This document shows, one piece after another, positions 12,081 through 21,575 of a stretch of 64,000 nt of DNA. Within the stretch, counting starts at the first letter, position 1. Every line of letters begins with the position of its first letter. Both the position numbers and the translations under genes were made by a program. This DNA is from Beroe forskalii. Lineage: Eukaryota > Ctenophora > Nuda > Beroida > Beroidae. The stretch lies in assembly GCA_011033025.1 (NCBI GenBank), contig WFMF01000137.1:310001-374000 (forward strand), written 5' to 3'. The notes under the pieces are model-generated. The model saw only the letters and a list, made by a program, of their open reading frames with translations, was not told the origin of the DNA and did not search any database.

Positions 12081-12316
12081 TATCAGGGCGCTGGCAAGCG
12101 CCCGCAGCCACGGAAAATTCCCTCCCTCCGAGGGCATCCGAGAGTCTGCATCCCCGGCCCGAAGGGCCGAGGGCAGCCGAACAGGCCAGCAGTCCCGGCC
12201 CGGAGGGCCGGGACTGCTGGCCAGACACTCCAAACAAGCTGGTAGTACCAGCATGAAGTGCTAAAAGTGGTAGCAGAACCGTTTTCAAGTATTGAAAAAT
12301 ACGTTTGCCAGCGCAA
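12081..12316 (+). mobile_element. Short TIR element (MITE), copy 2, with perfect GC palindrome
   Basis: Same ends and interior as 4259-4416 but about 75 bp longer, because of a GC-rich insert. Positions 12184-12201 and 12205-12222 are perfect 18-bp inverted arms around GGA. The element lies directly after a Helitron-like CTAG terminus at 12080. Confidence 0.72.
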
Positions 12317-12434
12317 ACAATGTATTAGTAAGGATTTACCGGGGAAATGTCAGTTAATTTATTTAAACAGTTATTCTTAGTTATGTCATAAGTTCAGTTT
12401 TAAAGACAGACAGCCAAAACACCTCAAACATGAT

Positions 12435-12659
12435 TTGGTATACAGGATCACTTGTAGTTGTGGGCGACGGTATATTGGTGATACCTGTCGTGCTCTTCGA
12501 ACACGGTTTGAAGAACACATGAAGACAAGTGGAACTGGTATGACCGAAGTTGGAAAACACTTGACGGCAAATCCAAGTTGCCAAATTACGTTTGAGAACT
12601 GTGATATACTAACGTTTGAAAGCAAAATGTTTAAAAGCAAAATTAAAGAAAGCTTATAA
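12435..12659 (+). pseudogene. Penelope-like element C-terminal GIY-YIG endonuclease fragment
   Basis: The frame reads VYRITCSCGRRYIGDTCRAL, RTRFEEHMK, then VGKHL and FENCDILTFESKM. This is the pattern of the GIY-YIG endonuclease that ends Penelope-like retroelement proteins (IPCSCGxxYIGET, R..EH, then a late Glu). The upstream reverse transcriptase is absent, so this is a 5'-truncated copy. It lies just after the MITE at 12081-12316. A (TC)n tract follows at 12866-12882. Confidence 0.8.
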
Positions 12660-12719
12660 TATATACAGGAATACGATGATGGCACATTAATTAATGATAA
12701 ACTGAAATCAGTACCGTAA

Positions 12720-13254
12720 TTCTTATTTAATTTACCAACATATCAAGACCAACTGAAAGGCAGAATTTTCCCCAGCTATTGACAAGGTCAAGACACAGAG
12801 TCACTGAGCAACAGAGTGTCGGTATGCAGTGACGTATTGACAAGCATAGGGTTTGAGTGGGAACTCTCTCTCTCTCTCTCTACTAGCTCACATACGTCAT
12901 TACGTCACTGTGTACTGTGTACAGTGCTCGTGCCTTGACATTGCCAATTGCTGTGTATCTTGTATAATGTATATTGTATTTCACATAATAGCAGACAGTA
13001 GATTGTCGTATTATATATTCAGTGCATTTTCTAATAAATTAATTAATTTAATTCAATTATTTATAGATTTAGTTAAGATAAGAGCGTAGTGATATGAATA
13101 TGTTGCGTGTCAGTTGTATGTTCTAACCAATTAACTTCTCAGAATGTATGACTATGATGAATGATATTATATTCATTGAAATATCACAAGAACACGACGT
13201 TTTAATTGTTACAATTGAAGATGTTCGTAACCACTCTACTCGTCCTATTTCTGA
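12720..13254. other. No gene recognised
   Basis: Sequence after the Penelope-like fragment, possibly part of its 3' end, with a CTCTCTCT tract. No domain seen. Confidence 0.4.
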
Positions 13255-13522
13255 TTAAATAGCGTCTCGATTCTAACGGCATCACTGACTTAAGCCGAAA
13301 CTACGATTTATAAGTTTAATTTAAGTATCGGTTGCCAGCCGCTTAATTAGTTAATTGACCAATTAAAGTATTTATCGCCTATAACTTAAAAAGTAAAACT
13401 GATAGCGTCTTAATTCTAACGGCATCATTAACATACGCCGAAAATACGATTTATTCGTTCGATTTAAGAACCGGTTGCCAACCGCCTAATTAGTTAATTG
13501 GCCAATTAAAGTAATTATCAAT
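13255..13522 (+). repeat. Satellite remnant, distal fragment
   Basis: Two further diverged units of the same satellite (GCCGCTTAATTAGTTAATTG twice, TTATCGCCTATAACTTAAAA). It was probably part of one array later separated by insertions between 9650 and 13255. Confidence 0.85.
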
Positions 13523-14382
13523 AAAACTAAATTTTTCAATAAAACTAAATTTTTATTTTCTTGGCAACTCTACAATCAACATATTATATAGTATAAAATA
13601 TCTATATATCGTCTACTGCACCGGAATGATGAAATTGATAACATACCCTTGGCATGTTTCATTAAATGCTGGGCCAATATGTTCGATTCGTGTCGAGAGT
13701 ATTCATTTAGTACAGACAGCTGGCCAACCATCACACAATCAAAGCCTGTATTTGGGCCAAAGGACATTCCCTGTCGTTAACTTGGACAATGACCATACCA
13801 AATCCAAACTATGGTCATCTAACCAAGTGACCAACCACAGTACGTTATGGTGGAAAATTTTATATTTAAGATTCACTCACTAAGATTTATTTATTGATTT
13901 TCAATTCTTCCCCATTGGCCCAGTTTCCTGTTATATTACTTTATTATGAAAGGTTTATTAAATGGTAGGTACTGTGTTCTAAATCCAGTGCTTTCCCTAA
14001 AGTATGGATAATATCTAAAAAAGAAATAAATTAAATACCTAACATGAATAAATAAATAAATACCCTTTACCTTATGCCTATTTACTTGGAGACCTGGTAT
14101 CACCTTTCGTTTGCAATTTCTCTTGGTTTCTTTACAATGAAGTATTAGCCATAAAATTGATCAAGAGAGAGAGCCGATGTGGATGTGTCATTTACAAACG
14201 ACACACCCACACAAAGACATACCGAGATTCAGATTCTGATTTCGAATACATACTTACATAGGTAAGGCGTAAGGGAACTCGAGAATATGACAATTCCAGT
14301 GTTAGTTAGTGCAAACTGCACATGTGATCAGATTAAAAGAGATTGAATTAATGTCCATGGTGGACACGCAGCATCCTATTTA
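13523..14382. other. No gene recognised
   Basis: AT-rich spacer. A + frame at 13626-13883 (85 codons) has no recognisable similarity and no splice support. Confidence 0.5.
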
Positions 14383-15311
14383 TTACCACATTAATGCATT
14401 GCCATTACTTTGAGATTTCAACAGAATTGCTTTGATTCTGGCCTTAATTACTGTGGTTGATGCGGATAAATCCGAATTTTTTGCTGATCCTGGAATCACA
14501 ATCCCACTTGTATGAGTAATTGGCTTTTCAAAAACTTGAGACACTAATTCATTCCATAGTTTACTAGCACTGAACACAAAGCTTTGTTTGGATATTTTAA
14601 GCGAAGCTTTTGGTAGGAGTAGTAACATGTTACTTGAATGCTTACTTAAAGCAAAAAGTTCGTTCACTGCTATTGGAGAGTTGAATTTAAGTATCTTGAA
14701 AATTTCTAAAAAGCAGAAGTATTTATAAAGATTTTTCAAACTTAAAAATTGGTTTAGTATGTTCTAGAATATAGTTTTTAGGGGCATTGTGTTTAGTGAA
14801 GGTTCGGGCCCTTGCACAAGTTAGATAGTATTCTGCATGATCGAATGTCAATTCTTTCCCAAAAAGTAATCTGACACATCTTTTTTGAAGTGCAAAGTTT
14901 TTAGAGAGTCTGTAGTCAGGCACCCCACCCCATACTGAAATGCAATATGTTAGGTGTGGTAGAAAAAGTGAATTATAAAGCTTCATGTAATGATCTACAG
15001 GAATAAACTTCTTGATTCTTTTAATCATAACAATACTAAGGGTTAACTTTTCGATAAATATTGGATATGGGATTCCCATTTCAGTTTTTCATCAATTATA
15101 ATTTCTAAGAACTTGACTTCTGAAACTCTTTTAAGTTTTTTACCACACAAGTACAAACTGAGTAGCATATCAAGGGTAATATTTGTTCGAGCACAAGCAA
15201 GTCTTTGAGCTGTCGACCAAGCATAAATTTGATCCTTCCAAAGCCTTCTGGTGAGGACCAGGGGCAAAAATATAATCGAAAAAAGGCCAAAATTGCTTGT
15301 GCAATTTCGTA
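14383..15311 (-). pseudogene. LINE reverse-transcriptase fragment, frameshifted
   Basis: Read on the minus strand across frame breaks near 15060 and 14725, the product contains RLACARTNITLDMLLSL, VSEVKFLEIIIDEKLKWESH, then LYNSLFLPHLTYCISVWG and NELVSQVF. The series FLGIxIDxxLxWxxH, then YxSLxxPHLxYCIxxWG, is the thumb and C-terminal part of non-LTR retrotransposon reverse transcriptases. It is 5' truncated, with several breaks. Confidence 0.82.
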
Positions 15312-15750
15312 CAACTACTTCAGATTAACCACAAAGTGGCAAATATTGAGAAAAGTATAAATCTCTGAGATCTGAAACCAAGTCCAGCAGAGAGATGAGA
15401 TGTAGTATGACTTAATCAATGGGGCTTGAAATTTACCTCATGTTGGCTCAGTGGTGGTGAAGGTTGTTAGCGGGTTTCCACAGCCTTGGTAGCGCGTGGT
15501 TATTTCACCTGCGGAAAAGGAGGAGTTCTGAGAGTTGGTGGTTAGGTGGAGCCCCATTGCGAAATAGTTTTGGTGAAGGTCCTACATTTCTACCTCAAAA
15601 ATGTCTGTGGTGGTTAACGATAAGTGGCTTTCCAGCTATCATACTTGTATGTCAGTTTTTAACCACATAACTCAACAACGCAAAGACCAATTCCTAGAGC
15701 CAACATATTGTTAGTTAGAACTCCATTGCGAAAATCATATGTAATGGGTT
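15312..15750. other. Sequence between two LINE fragments
   Basis: No coding sequence recognised. It separates two LINE pieces that share a 127-bp block, so it may be foreign sequence captured during a duplication. Confidence 0.45.
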
Positions 15751-15851
15751 TCAAATGGTTAAAATCAAATTTAACCACCAATTGGGCCCCAAACATTTTT
15801 TTCGACTTGTCGTCCACTGAAATCGTTTAACCGCAATAACAACTACATGTT

Positions 15852-16105
15852 TCAGTTTTTCATCAATTATAATTTCTAAGAACTTGACTTCTGAAACTCT
15901 TTTAAGTTTTTTACCACACAAGTACAAACTGAGTAGCATATCAAGGGTAATATTTGTTCGAGCACAAGCAAGTCTTTGTTCATTAGAATGCTCGGGTCTG
16001 AAATACATAAAGCAGCTCTTATCTACATTAATATGAAGTTGATTTACAAACATATAATCGTATACTCTGTCAAGAATTGCTTGTGCTTTTTCGTAAACTT
16101 TATGG
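15852..16105 (-). pseudogene. Second LINE reverse-transcriptase fragment
   Basis: Minus-strand translation gives AQAILDRVYDYMFVNQLHIN, VDKSCFMYFRPEHSN, then the same RLACARTNITLDMLLSL block. Positions 15852-15978 repeat 15081-15207 (127 bp, seemingly identical). It covers the palm region N-terminal to the first fragment. The minisatellite begins directly to the right. Confidence 0.8.
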
Positions 16106-17015
16106 GTACCTTTCTGAACCACCAGTTACACAAACCAATTATGGGTACCTTTCTGAACCACCAGTTACACCAACCACAATTATGGGTACTTTTCAATAAC
16201 CAGTTACACCAGTTACCAATTATGGGTACCTTTTCTGAACCACCAGTTACACCAACCAATTATGGGTACCTTTTCTAACCACCAGTTACACTAACCAATT
16301 ATGGGTACCTTTCTGAACCACCAGTTACACCAACCAATTATGGCTTTGTTGGTACCTTTTTGAACAACCAGTTACGCCAACCAATTATTGGCACCTTTGT
16401 GAACCACCAGTTACGCCAACCAATTATGAGTATCTCTCTGAACCACCAGTTACACCAACCATTTATGGGTATCTTTCTGAACCACCAGTTACGCGAACCA
16501 ATTATGGGTACCTTTGTGAAGCACCAGTTACACCAACAAATTATGGCTTTATGGGTACCTTTTTGAACAACCAGTTACGCGAACCAATTATTGGTACCTT
16601 TGTGAACCACCAGTTAAACCAACCAATTATACTGTAGTACCTTTTAGAACCAATTATGGGTATATTTCTAAACAACCAGTTACACCAACCAATTATGGGT
16701 ATCTTTCTGAACCAGCAGTTACACCAACCAATAATGAGTACTTTTCGGAACCACCCGTTACACTAACCAGATATAGGTACCCTTCCAAACCACCAGTTAC
16801 AACAACCATTTATGGCTTTATGGGTACCTTTCTGAACAACCAGTTACGCCAACCAATTATGAGTACCTTTCTGAACCACCAGTTACACCGTCCAATTATT
16901 GGTACCTTTCTGAACCACCAGTTACACCATCCACTTATGAGTTCACCTTTCTGAACCAACAGTTACACTTATCAATTATGGGTACCTTTCTGAACCACCA
17001 GTTACACCAACCACT
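16105..17015 (+). repeat. 39-bp minisatellite with GGTACC core
   Basis: About twenty diverged units of ATGGGTACCTTTCTGAACCA followed by CCAGTTACACCAACCAATT. Several units carry an extra GGCTTT insert, giving a longer higher-order unit. Apparent reading frames here are repeat artefacts. Confidence 0.95.
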
Positions 17016-17364
17016 TTGAGCATTAGGTATGTTTTTGAAAAGACACTTATGCTCATCCTGCTAAGAATACTTTTTTAACTCTACTAACTTCCATACCAAT
17101 ATAAGTACTTTTTAAAAATTGAAATAATGCCGATACCAACCTCTTCAAGAATCTTCAGCATTTCCTTGTTTAAAAAATACACAACTTTGCATAAATTCAA
17201 TGAAGCAATCAATGAAGATGCTTGTAATCCTAATGAAGCAATGATTGATTAATGAATCACTGAATCAGCTTACAGGTATAATAATCAAGTGTGCATTTAT
17301 CTTTCCAACTCATGGATTTGATTATCTTATTCCAATGAAAATATGGGTACCTTTCGGACTGATT

Positions 17365-17450
17365 TGCCCTGCTAAAGCAGGGCTCGGTTTGCAAAGCAGG
17401 GCAAAAAGCAGGGCAAAGCAGGGCACCCTGCGAAAGAAGGGCAAATTGGC
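17365..17450 (+). repeat. Short GCAGGGCAAA repeat
   Basis: Five or so copies of AGCAGGGCAAA with a complementary TTTGCCCTGCT at the left edge. A local simple repeat. Confidence 0.75.
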
Positions 17451-17651
17451 AACTATGGTTCTAGAGTTCTAGGTAGCTTGATTAGACGTCTAAAGTTACT
17501 CACCATAATTTACCTATTCGTTGATTTAATACTAATAGACTTAGCATGGTTTTGAACTTAAAACTATAATGAATTTAATCGTCATAAACCACACAAATTT
17601 AGCCAAATATCAAGTGCTGCATTTATTGGTTTGTCTGCGATCACTGCACAC

Positions 17652-17789
17652 ATGGATCATGTTGAACCATCCTCTTCTTCAGAGCCTCCGAAGAAAAAGC
17701 AAAAGTCCGGTGGTTCGTTTTGTTCTGATGCATCATGCTCAAACAGAAGCCATCGAAATAAGACAAGCAACTTACCAAATAAAGTTTGA
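17652..17789 (+). pseudogene. Short Cys/basic ORF, possibly start of a THAP-type finger
   Basis: 45 codons beginning MDHVEPSSSSEPPKKKQ, then SFCSDASCSNRSHRNKTS. The C-x4-C-S-N-R arrangement resembles the first half of THAP-like zinc fingers, but the rest of the finger is not visible and the possible donor GTTTGAGTT does not lead into a matching frame. Speculative. Confidence 0.25.
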
Positions 17790-17850
17790 GTTGACACTTG
17801 ATAGGAACTTCTTTATCTAACATACTCACCAAAAATAATTTCTTGTCAGT

Positions 17851-18100
17851 ATGTCAGATCAAGGGAGTGATGATGAAAGCTTTCCTGTGAGAGACTTTGA
17901 GGATGACCCATACACATCCCCAGATGACGCTAGTGAAAATGATGACGACTAAATTCGTGATCATGGCCAACAAAGGACATCCATTAGGCAAAAATAATCG
18001 AACTGTAATCCCAAGGTGTGTTGTTGGCAAGATCAGAGAAAAATACCCGCAAGAAGATGGTTCCTATGAGGGTTATCATGATGTACGGGTGATAGAATAA
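17851..18100 (+). pseudogene. P2X7-intracellular-domain-like fragment, frameshifted
   Basis: An acidic N-terminus (MSDQGSDDESFPVRDFEDDP) ends at a stop at 17952. An overlapping frame then gives GKNNRTVIPRCVVGKIREKY and DGSYEGYHDVRVIE before TAA. The second part matches the NRxxIPxCVVxxIRxxFP-YxGF signature of the domain at the C-terminus of P2X7 receptors and of many invertebrate transposon-associated or stand-alone proteins. The zinc-binding middle is missing, so this is likely a decayed or internally deleted copy. Confidence 0.5.
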
Positions 18101-18299
18101 CTACATGAGGGATATGTCATATATTAATATGTGTCCTAAATACTATAATGGATGTTTCAGGCATGTTATATTCATAGAAACATATTGGTAATTTGAACTA
18201 ATTAGTTCCATCACCTGCCCAAACATTCTATATTGTACTAATTACATAATAAGTTCACATAAAAATAAACGATTATCCATTGTACTATTGTATAACACG

Positions 18300-19215
18300 T
18301 ACTTGACTTCAGCCCACGTTCCAACATGACGCCATTGTACGTTTCACAATTGACACTGCTCAATTTTACGTTTCACACTTGACACCGGTCTATGTTCCAA
18401 ACTTTACTCGACAGTGGAACGTATAATTGGAGTGAAGTGTGGATCGTAGATTGGTTTCAAGCGTCGAGCGTAGGTGTCAAGAATGAGACCGTAGAATGGT
18501 CTCAAGATGGAACGTAGACTGAAGTTCAGTGTGGAACGTAAACTGGAGTTAAGTTTTTAACGGAGAGTTAAGACTGGTGCCAGCTATGGATCGTAAACCG
18601 TGTAAAAAGTACAACTATACCGAAGGTTCGTGTCAAGTTAGAACGTCCAATTGTGTGTAGTGTGGATCGTAGACTGGAGAAGTGTTGAAACTGCCACCGA
18701 GACTGATGTGAAGTGTGGATTAATGGATTATACTCTGGTGGCAAGTGCGGATTTCACACCTCAAGGCTCAATCTATGTTGCAACTAGACTCCAGTCTAAA
18801 CTCTACAGTCCACACTTCACACCAATCTACGATCCACACTTCACTCTAGTAAACGTTCCACACTTTATTCGAGTCTACGTTCCACACTTCTATACTAGAG
18901 AGTAGGTTCCACACTTAACTCCAGGAGCTGCGTTCACACTTGAATTCATCTTCTTCACAACTTGACACCATTCTACGTGCAGTACAAATTGACAACAGTG
19001 TACGTTCCACACTTAACTCAATTTCACGTTTCACACCGATCTACTATGTTTCACACTTAATTCCAGTCTATTAAGTTGGAACTTAGACAGAAACGCAGAC
19101 GGGAGTTGATTTTTTAAAACTTTGTGAAGTGGGTAACTTTGAGTAATAAGACTGCTTTGAAGCGTAAAACGTGGACTGGAGTAAAATGTAAAACGCCATC
19201 ATAGTGTCAAGCTCA
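18300..19215. repeat. Diverged ~25-bp repeats in alternating orientation
   Basis: Units of ACGTTCCACACTTGACACCA type read forward at 18300-18410, reversed (AGTGTGGATCGTAGACTGGA) at 18415-18740, forward at 18775-19080 and reversed to about 19210. Each switch creates a long imperfect hairpin. It is non-coding. Confidence 0.8.
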
Positions 19216-21426
19216 AGTGAGGGTGAGTAAAATTGATCCCGTGGCTGCTTGGGATTAGGAATATCTTGAGCTCATTAAGAATGGTCGGGATTTGAACTCA
19301 GATTTTTCGACCATTTCACTAATTCAAACTGTTAGAGCAGACAGTGTCAAAGGAAAATTGTGGCACGCCCACGTCATGTGAAATGAAACTGATGCCATTC
19401 ATAAGAGACTCAGACAGTAATGTGCCAGTGTAACATATTAGTTGATGTAGACTGCTGTCAGTGAACAAGAACTGGGGCCAGAGTTAAGAGTTTCGTACGG
19501 ACTAGTTTCAAAACAACCCTCTACATATACATCTCGCCCTCATATGATGAGGTAATGAGGGTGAACTGGAGTCAGCGCTAGGCTGGATTGAATTCTGTGT
19601 TAATAACTAAATGTTGTTAGAGAAAATAGGGGTCGTCGAACAAAGTTACCGTAAGACAAGTTTCAACATTAACTGCTATAAAAATTACCTACAGTACTCA
19701 AGTCGGCGTATCATGAATTGGCGGATAAAGGTGGAAATTTCGTGCGTGGCGAAAAGCAAAATGTGATGAGTCTTTTATGCTTGAATTGTGGTGACCGCGG
19801 GCCGGGAGCGGAGCTCCAGCGGGCGACAGAGGCAGAGCCACTCAGAGAGCTAGTATTTGTTTTGGACTAAGAGACTAAAAGAAAATGAGGGTCAGAGTGA
19901 GCTTCTAGCAGGAGTCAGAGGAATGAAGAGGCCGTTGGCGAGACAATATGAACTCAAAAATACGAATGTACGACTTATCGTCACGGTAACACATATAATG
20001 AGGTAAATAAATCAATTGGACAATGGACATCCTGACCGGTTCTTATCAAATTTATTCAATTATGATTATTCCTTGTTATCTTTAAATTTTGTCGTTTCAA
20101 AGAAAAGTTGTTCAATTGAAATAGTGAAATTAGGGAGAGCCTTTATCAGTTATTACAGTAGGGAGCTTTTTTATAAAGCTAATTTCATTGATAATTGAAT
20201 GCTGGATAAATCGCAACTCGGCCACCGTAAGAGATTTACCAATATATACGCAATATATAACACTCGGGAATCTAAGAGCTATGAAATTTTTTGCTGCGTC
20301 GACTTGAAGCAGAACGAAACGTTGCTATGCGCGCGCTGAGAATGCGCACAATCCGCAGATCCGCGGATGGTAACAAGTTCGAAATATGATGGTGCAGCTG
20401 TACTGTTTACTGTCTTGTGGAGTCTAAATACATTTCAAACTTTGATAATCAGTAAATATTATCAAGCATCAAACACAAGTACGGGATATCAGAATTTGGC
20501 AGGAAGAAATGAATACTAAAACCAAAAAGTGGGTGCATGAATCGTCGAATGTTAATAAACAGGATAAAGAGGAAAAATGTTAAATCTAGAACTCATTGGA
20601 CTGGTCAATGGACAATGGTCTACCTCAATGGAGATTTACGAAGAAGCTCAACAGAGACACAATGCTCATAGCAATTAGCAATAGCAATGCTTACTAAAAT
20701 CAAAAAACAGGAAAGAAATCACACCTACAGAGAAACAGTATGTCAGAGTTCCGTAGGAAAGCGATTGCAATTGGATCAAGGTAAAATAGGAGGATTTCGG
20801 GCAAAGAGCTACAAAAAAGAATAGATGCAATCATTTCCATGAATAAAGTAAAAATTACTGAATCATCAAAGCATCAATCAGAGAATCATTAGTTGGTACA
20901 TACGTTGTACACAGCTACACACTACGCAGATTCAATTTCTTGTCCCCAAGTTAACCTAATCAGTGCATGTTACCCAATGTAGATGGAATATCCAGATGAA
21001 GGTAATGTTATCCAAACAAATTAACGAAGCCACACAATGTTTCCGGTACAAGGACAGAAGGAAAGAAAGGATCAAGAAAATTCAATTATTGAATATGAGT
21101 ATGTGGTTTAATTTTACTCATTATTCATCAAAAATATTTTTGAATATGAGTAATTCGCAATATTTTTGGGGGACTCAAAATTACTTATGTTGGTACTGTC
21201 CTCGGATAGTGTCCCCGCCGATCTGAAAAGAACGGGATTTAGACAGAAATAGCCCAGAAATAGGACGGGAGGACAGAATTTTGACACACGCTGAACAAGA
21301 GGACGGAATTTAGAAAGAAATAAGACATGATTTAGCGAACACAAGATTAAAGGAAAATTCAGCGAACACAAAATTCAAGAAAATCAAAAGATAATCACAA
21401 GAAAAATTCAAGGAAATTCATTAAAA
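19216..21426. other. No gene recognised (expected place for Dishevelled DEP exons)
   Basis: I looked on the minus strand for the DEP domain (MWLKI-, DWL- and GFI-type motifs) and saw none. A weak acceptor (ttcttttcag at 21243-21224) opens only a short frame. No repeats of note. Confidence 0.5.
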
Positions 21427-21427
21427 C

Positions 21428-21575
21428 CTGTGAGTTGGCAGGACTCTCACTACCGGTGGTGGAGTACAGACTGTAACTAGTGGGGTAGTAGCTGGCCTCG
21501 TTAAAGTTAATCCCGTACCCGGTACCCGACCCTCGCTGCTGCTGCTGAATCCACTGAGCTGTTGGGTCCGCGAAA
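21428..21575 (-). CDS. dvl: Dishevelled exon 8 (linker towards DEP)
   Basis: Acceptor tccctag opens a frame reading [16 protein letters not shown] and [14 protein letters not shown]. It resembles the DPxAW-containing stretch between PDZ and DEP in Dishevelled. The 3' end is uncertain: either before GTTTTAATG (exon to 21428) or before the stronger donor GTGAGAGTC (exon to 21451). No DEP exon was recognised to the left. Confidence 0.72.

Noticed and set aside
21114-21243. Possible ninth Dishevelled exon after acceptor ttcttttcag
   Set aside because: In the phase set by exon 8 it stops after about 13 codons and shows no DEP similarity.
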